From: Globodera rostochiensis
Lineage: Eukaryota > Nematoda > Chromadorea > Rhabditida > Heteroderidae
Assembly: GCA_018350325.1 (NCBI GenBank)
Contig: JAEVLN010000032.1
Coordinates: forward strand, 434,001-498,000
DNA: 64,000 bases
Direction: 5' to 3'
Shown: one piece after another, positions 61,701 to 64,000 of the stretch
How the letters are laid out: every line of letters starts with the position of its first letter
Position numbering within the stretch: position 1 is the first letter of the stretch
The notes under the pieces: generated by a model
What the model was told of the DNA's origin: nothing
What the model saw: the letters and a program-made list of their open reading frames with translations, nothing else
Database searches by the model: none
Made by a program: the position numbers and the translations under genes

Positions 61701-63170
61701 TCGTTTTAAATTTTAACATTATTTCATTTTTATTCACAAAAATTAAAATTATTATATTTACCATTGGGGGCAACCCGGCCAAAAACGACATCGCCAAGCC
61801 TAAACAAAGCATTTTTAAGTTCAATTATTTTTAAAATTGTGCTAATTCATTGAACAAATAAATAAATGTAATTTAAACAAAAAAACATATAAATTTGTAA
61901 TTAAGCAAAAAAAAGTATTAAAGCAATTAATAAAATCTTTGGCTAAAAAATCTCTAAAAAACAAAAAATAAATTTAGCAATAAAAGTGTATAATTAAATA
62001 AATAATGCCACGCGCGACCTTCGGCCACACTGTGCAATGCCAGCGCAAGACCGGCACGCGCGTCACCAAACGCGTCCTTGCGCAGGCTGTACCGCTTCAG
62101 CGTGCTGATCAGCGGGAGATGCGCGGAAATGCATTGGCGTAGGCGTGCGTCCTCCTCAGTGCGCGGCAGCGCGTGCACTTTTTTGGCGAAATGTTTATTT
62201 ATTTTTTTGAATGTAACGGGCGGCGGCAAGCACTTTCAAGTTCATGTGCGATAACCAATCAAAATTTGGCACGCTTATTTATAAAAAATATTTCTGGCAG
62301 TTAAATATACTTGCGCTGTCGCTGTTGCCGCTGTTCTGTTGTTGGCAGCTGCGCTTTGTCTGTGCCGGCGTCGTCACAATGGAAATGGAGCGATGCGGCG
62401 CCGCCGCCGCGCGGCGCCAACACAACGCGGCGCCACAAAGGTCGGCGGCGCCGCCGCCGCCTTCCGCGTCCGACTGTTCCACAATGGAATCCTTTATTAA
62501 GTAACCATTTAAAAATAAATACATTTATTTTAAATTAAAATCTCAATTAATACAACATATAAAGAAGAAATAATTAAAGAAGAGAGTGGTGAGTGATTCC
62601 GCCGTTGGTTGGAGGTTAAAACGCCTCAGGCGGAGGCAAAAGATTAGTTGTGATGTTCGAGACCTGAATTTACCGCGACTCGAGACCCCAAAAACCCTGA
62701 GGGGTTTTCTCGGGTCGAGACCCGAGAGCAAGACTTTTTTGAAAAAATATTGAATTTTAGGTTCAAAAATTCGGGGAAATGAAAAATGTTAGCCATTTTT
62801 ATTAGGGGTTTTTTGGAGAGGACCCCAGCGGTGCTTCAAAATTTTCAACACTAACACGCCCCAAAAAATCCTCGATCCTCGGGCATTAATCAAACACGAA
62901 TTAAAAATTAATTTAATAGCTCAATTATATTTATTTTTCATTTTTGCTAGGAAAACATAAATAAAACATAAATAAAATAAAAATAATTTAAAGATGCCTA
63001 TAATAATAATGAACTCACCAAAGAATATTGTCTACGATTTCGGCGCCGTTCGTTAAGAAAGTTGAATTTGGTGTCAAATTCGTCCTGATTTTAAATGAAA
63101 TTTGTCTTTTTAGTTGCTATTTTAATAATAAATAAAATTTAAAAATTTGTTTAATGCCTGCCTGATTCAT
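52772..63170 (-). CDS. SLC26/SulP anion transporter with STAS domain, 786 aa
   Basis: Membrane anion transporter or exchanger (sulfate, chloride, bicarbonate or oxalate are typical substrates; the actual one is unknown). I read 23 exons from 63170 to 52772; phases close exactly at 2361 nt. The N-terminus starts MNQDEFDTKF. The transmembrane part is clear from GLAMSFLAGLPPM, GVYTAFCSALLYMLFGTSHY, GLIYLFHADFLFSFMSDDQV, GIGLRIMFTQLGN and QSLVADACTLALLVHTLHMR. These are followed by HKYRVHEMQELFSLSIIGIC, then the hallmark RTHLGTRAGAKTT. A STAS domain follows from about residue 595 (VLIIDLSSVPYLDAQAI, then RTWFK, HVPKHYFFPSVHDAVLCAQQ). Three introns use GC donors (63161, 61132, 56321). A polyadenylation-like AATAAA lies 5 bases after the stop. 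Exon 1 (9 nt) is the least certain. Confidence 0.93.
53250..53632. repeat. Inverted-end repeat of GACAAAATCACTAATGG words
   Basis: TGGCGCAAAGACAAAATCAC at the left and, inward from the right, TGGCTGGACAAAATCACTAA. Flanks GTAATTTA and CGAATTTA (6/8). Same plan as 34058-35295 and 28317-29265. Intronic in the SLC26 gene. Confidence 0.62.
55515..55750. repeat. Fold-back repeat in SLC26 intron
   Basis: AAGCTTTATAACTTTCTTCA at the left and AGAAAGTTATAAAGCATTCG at the right are inverted. Similar in wording to the 37438-37737 family (AAAAAAGTTATGGCC words inside). Confidence 0.55.
58231..58551 (+). pseudogene. Coding-like GC-rich fragment inside an SLC26 intron
   Basis: Around 58140-58500 the GC content jumps well above the surroundings, and the plus strand has an open frame: RISPKALSEWLTIRPRNHGP, then HFVNCPNWPPFYTNGLVLRN, then CWRRWRELPNRS, ending at 58551. 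An upstream in-frame stop and the lack of a start suggest a fragment of a gene from elsewhere in the genome. I do not recognise the family. It lies antisense to the host gene between exons 10 and 11. Confidence 0.4.
60180..60570. repeat. GACAAAATGTCC chain, about 110-bp longer period
   Basis: A word GACAAAATGTCC/CTAG is repeated about 15 times in an SLC26 intron. A longer unit (GACAAAATGTCTAGCACC through CATATCCTGACAAAATGTCC) recurs about every 115-120 bp. The ends are not clear. Confidence 0.65.
60958..61062. mobile_element. hAT-type MITE-like element of TCTCGGGTC words, 105 bp
   Basis: TAGTGCTGCACGAGA at the left and, inward from the right, TAGTGCTGCACGAGACCC. Flanks GTACATAT and GTAGTGTA do not match well, so the duplication is eroded or the copy is recombinant. 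Intronic in SLC26. Confidence 0.6.
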
Positions 63171-64000
63171 GGGCGCTCGTCGTACTCCACCAAGCAAATT
63201 GGACGGGTCCATTGGTCTGCAAAAATGGAATGTTCAGCTATTTAACCAGAATAGAGCGGGATTTTCAGGAAAACTCGGGATCGGAATTAGTAAGCAGAGA
63301 TTTTATAAGCCAAAAAAATGGTTCCAAATTCCCGATCAAAAACTGCGGGACTCATTTTTTTGGCACGGAATGGCACTACTCGTAACATTTGAAAATAATA
63401 ATAGCTAAATTTAGCAGATTTTGAGTCTACAAAATTAAAAAAAAACTTGATTTCGTTTCACTAAAATTGCAAGTTCCTTATAGATTCGATGGATGCTTGC
63501 AAAAAAAGTAAAAAAATCAACTCACATATAAGCGCCCGATCGAGATTCTCGATCAAAATCCCGGGAAATCTCGACCGGGATTTTTTTTGAGATTATCGAT
63601 CGAATTTTCGATCGGTCTTCAAGTCCTTTCTCTATATAATAGGCCATAAATTAAAAAAAACTGAATCTCAAGAAGGGGTGGCAGTTTTCTTTGACCTTGG
63701 TCACCCGAAATCGTAAACCGAAATTTTGTGCCTTTCGTGTTAATTTGGTCCGCTTAGGCCCCTCAAGGTCTGGCCATCGCTTCGGCACACATTTTAGACA
63801 CAGCCGTAAATGAACATTTTATTTTTGACGAAGAAGGCATTTGCTTAATGCGTTGTGAAATTTCTTTGCGCGGGACGACGGCACACATACCCCGTCCTGT
63901 CCCGTGCCGTGCCATCATCGTTTGGACACCAATTTTTTCCGTGTCCACCCGTGCGTCCCCGGAGGGGAGTGGTTGTGCCCAATCTGTTTGGCGTGCGCGA
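63171..64000. other. Right edge: repeats and an unassigned possible exon
   Basis: 63535-63640 is a CGATCGAGATTCTCG repeat ending TTTCTCTA. From about 63750 to the edge GC rises and both strands are open. Minus gives a frame ending MCAEAMARP before a stop at 63763. Plus gives one with AIASAHILDTAVNEHFIFDE running off the end. I cannot decide the strand; this may be an exon of a gene beyond the window. Confidence 0.35.

Overview
The window is eukaryotic nuclear DNA, almost certainly from a nematode and most likely a plant-parasitic cyst nematode (Heteroderidae). The evidence is AT-rich spacers, many short exons, introns with little internal consensus, several GC-AG introns, short secreted proteins of unknown family and a RanBPM-like SPRY protein with a leader (SPRYSEC type). 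The species call is inference. I built gene models by reading both strands and requiring splice phases to close; no alignments were run.

Layout, left to right. 281-1274 (-) is a 5-exon secreted protein of 214 aa. 3332-3818 (+) is a possible 61-aa single-pass membrane protein. 5125-25288 (-) is one very long gene of about 34 exons and 2,090 aa. It has a signal peptide and an embedded GST-like (CDR/Fax type) domain, and its introns are full of transposable elements. 26451-28273 (-) is a complete extracellular Cu/Zn superoxide dismutase. 31788-36379 (-) is a SPRY-domain secreted protein whose introns carry nested elements and a 75-bp tandem array. Behind it lies a ~0.9-kb tandem duplication that copies its leader exon and the last exon of the neighbouring secreted coiled-coil gene (37788-38417, -). 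38964-40809 is a nest of two TA-flanked transposons. The inner one encodes a Zn-finger/HTH protein that lacks the catalytic core of a pogo-like transposase. 42866-43214 (+) is a broken FKBP copy and 45456-49691 (+) the intact FKBP-TPR immunophilin (447 aa). 52772-63170 (-) is a 23-exon SLC26/SulP anion transporter with a STAS domain (786 aa). The last 250 bases have open frames on both strands that run off the edge.

The most striking feature is the non-coding part. At least ten short elements start with hAT-like ends (TAGGG, TAGAG, TAGTG, TAATG), are flanked by 8-bp direct repeats matching 7/8 or 8/8, and have interiors that reiterate motifs from their own ends. Each family has a different motif but the same architecture. 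They sit mainly in introns. A second group with ends like GGTTCCATGAC has the same architecture.

The genes do not form one pathway. Four of them (the 214-aa protein, the giant protein, the SOD and the SPRY protein) plus the small coiled-coil protein have N-terminal leaders. This part of the window therefore looks like a secretome or host-interaction neighbourhood, followed by housekeeping genes (FKBP, SLC26).
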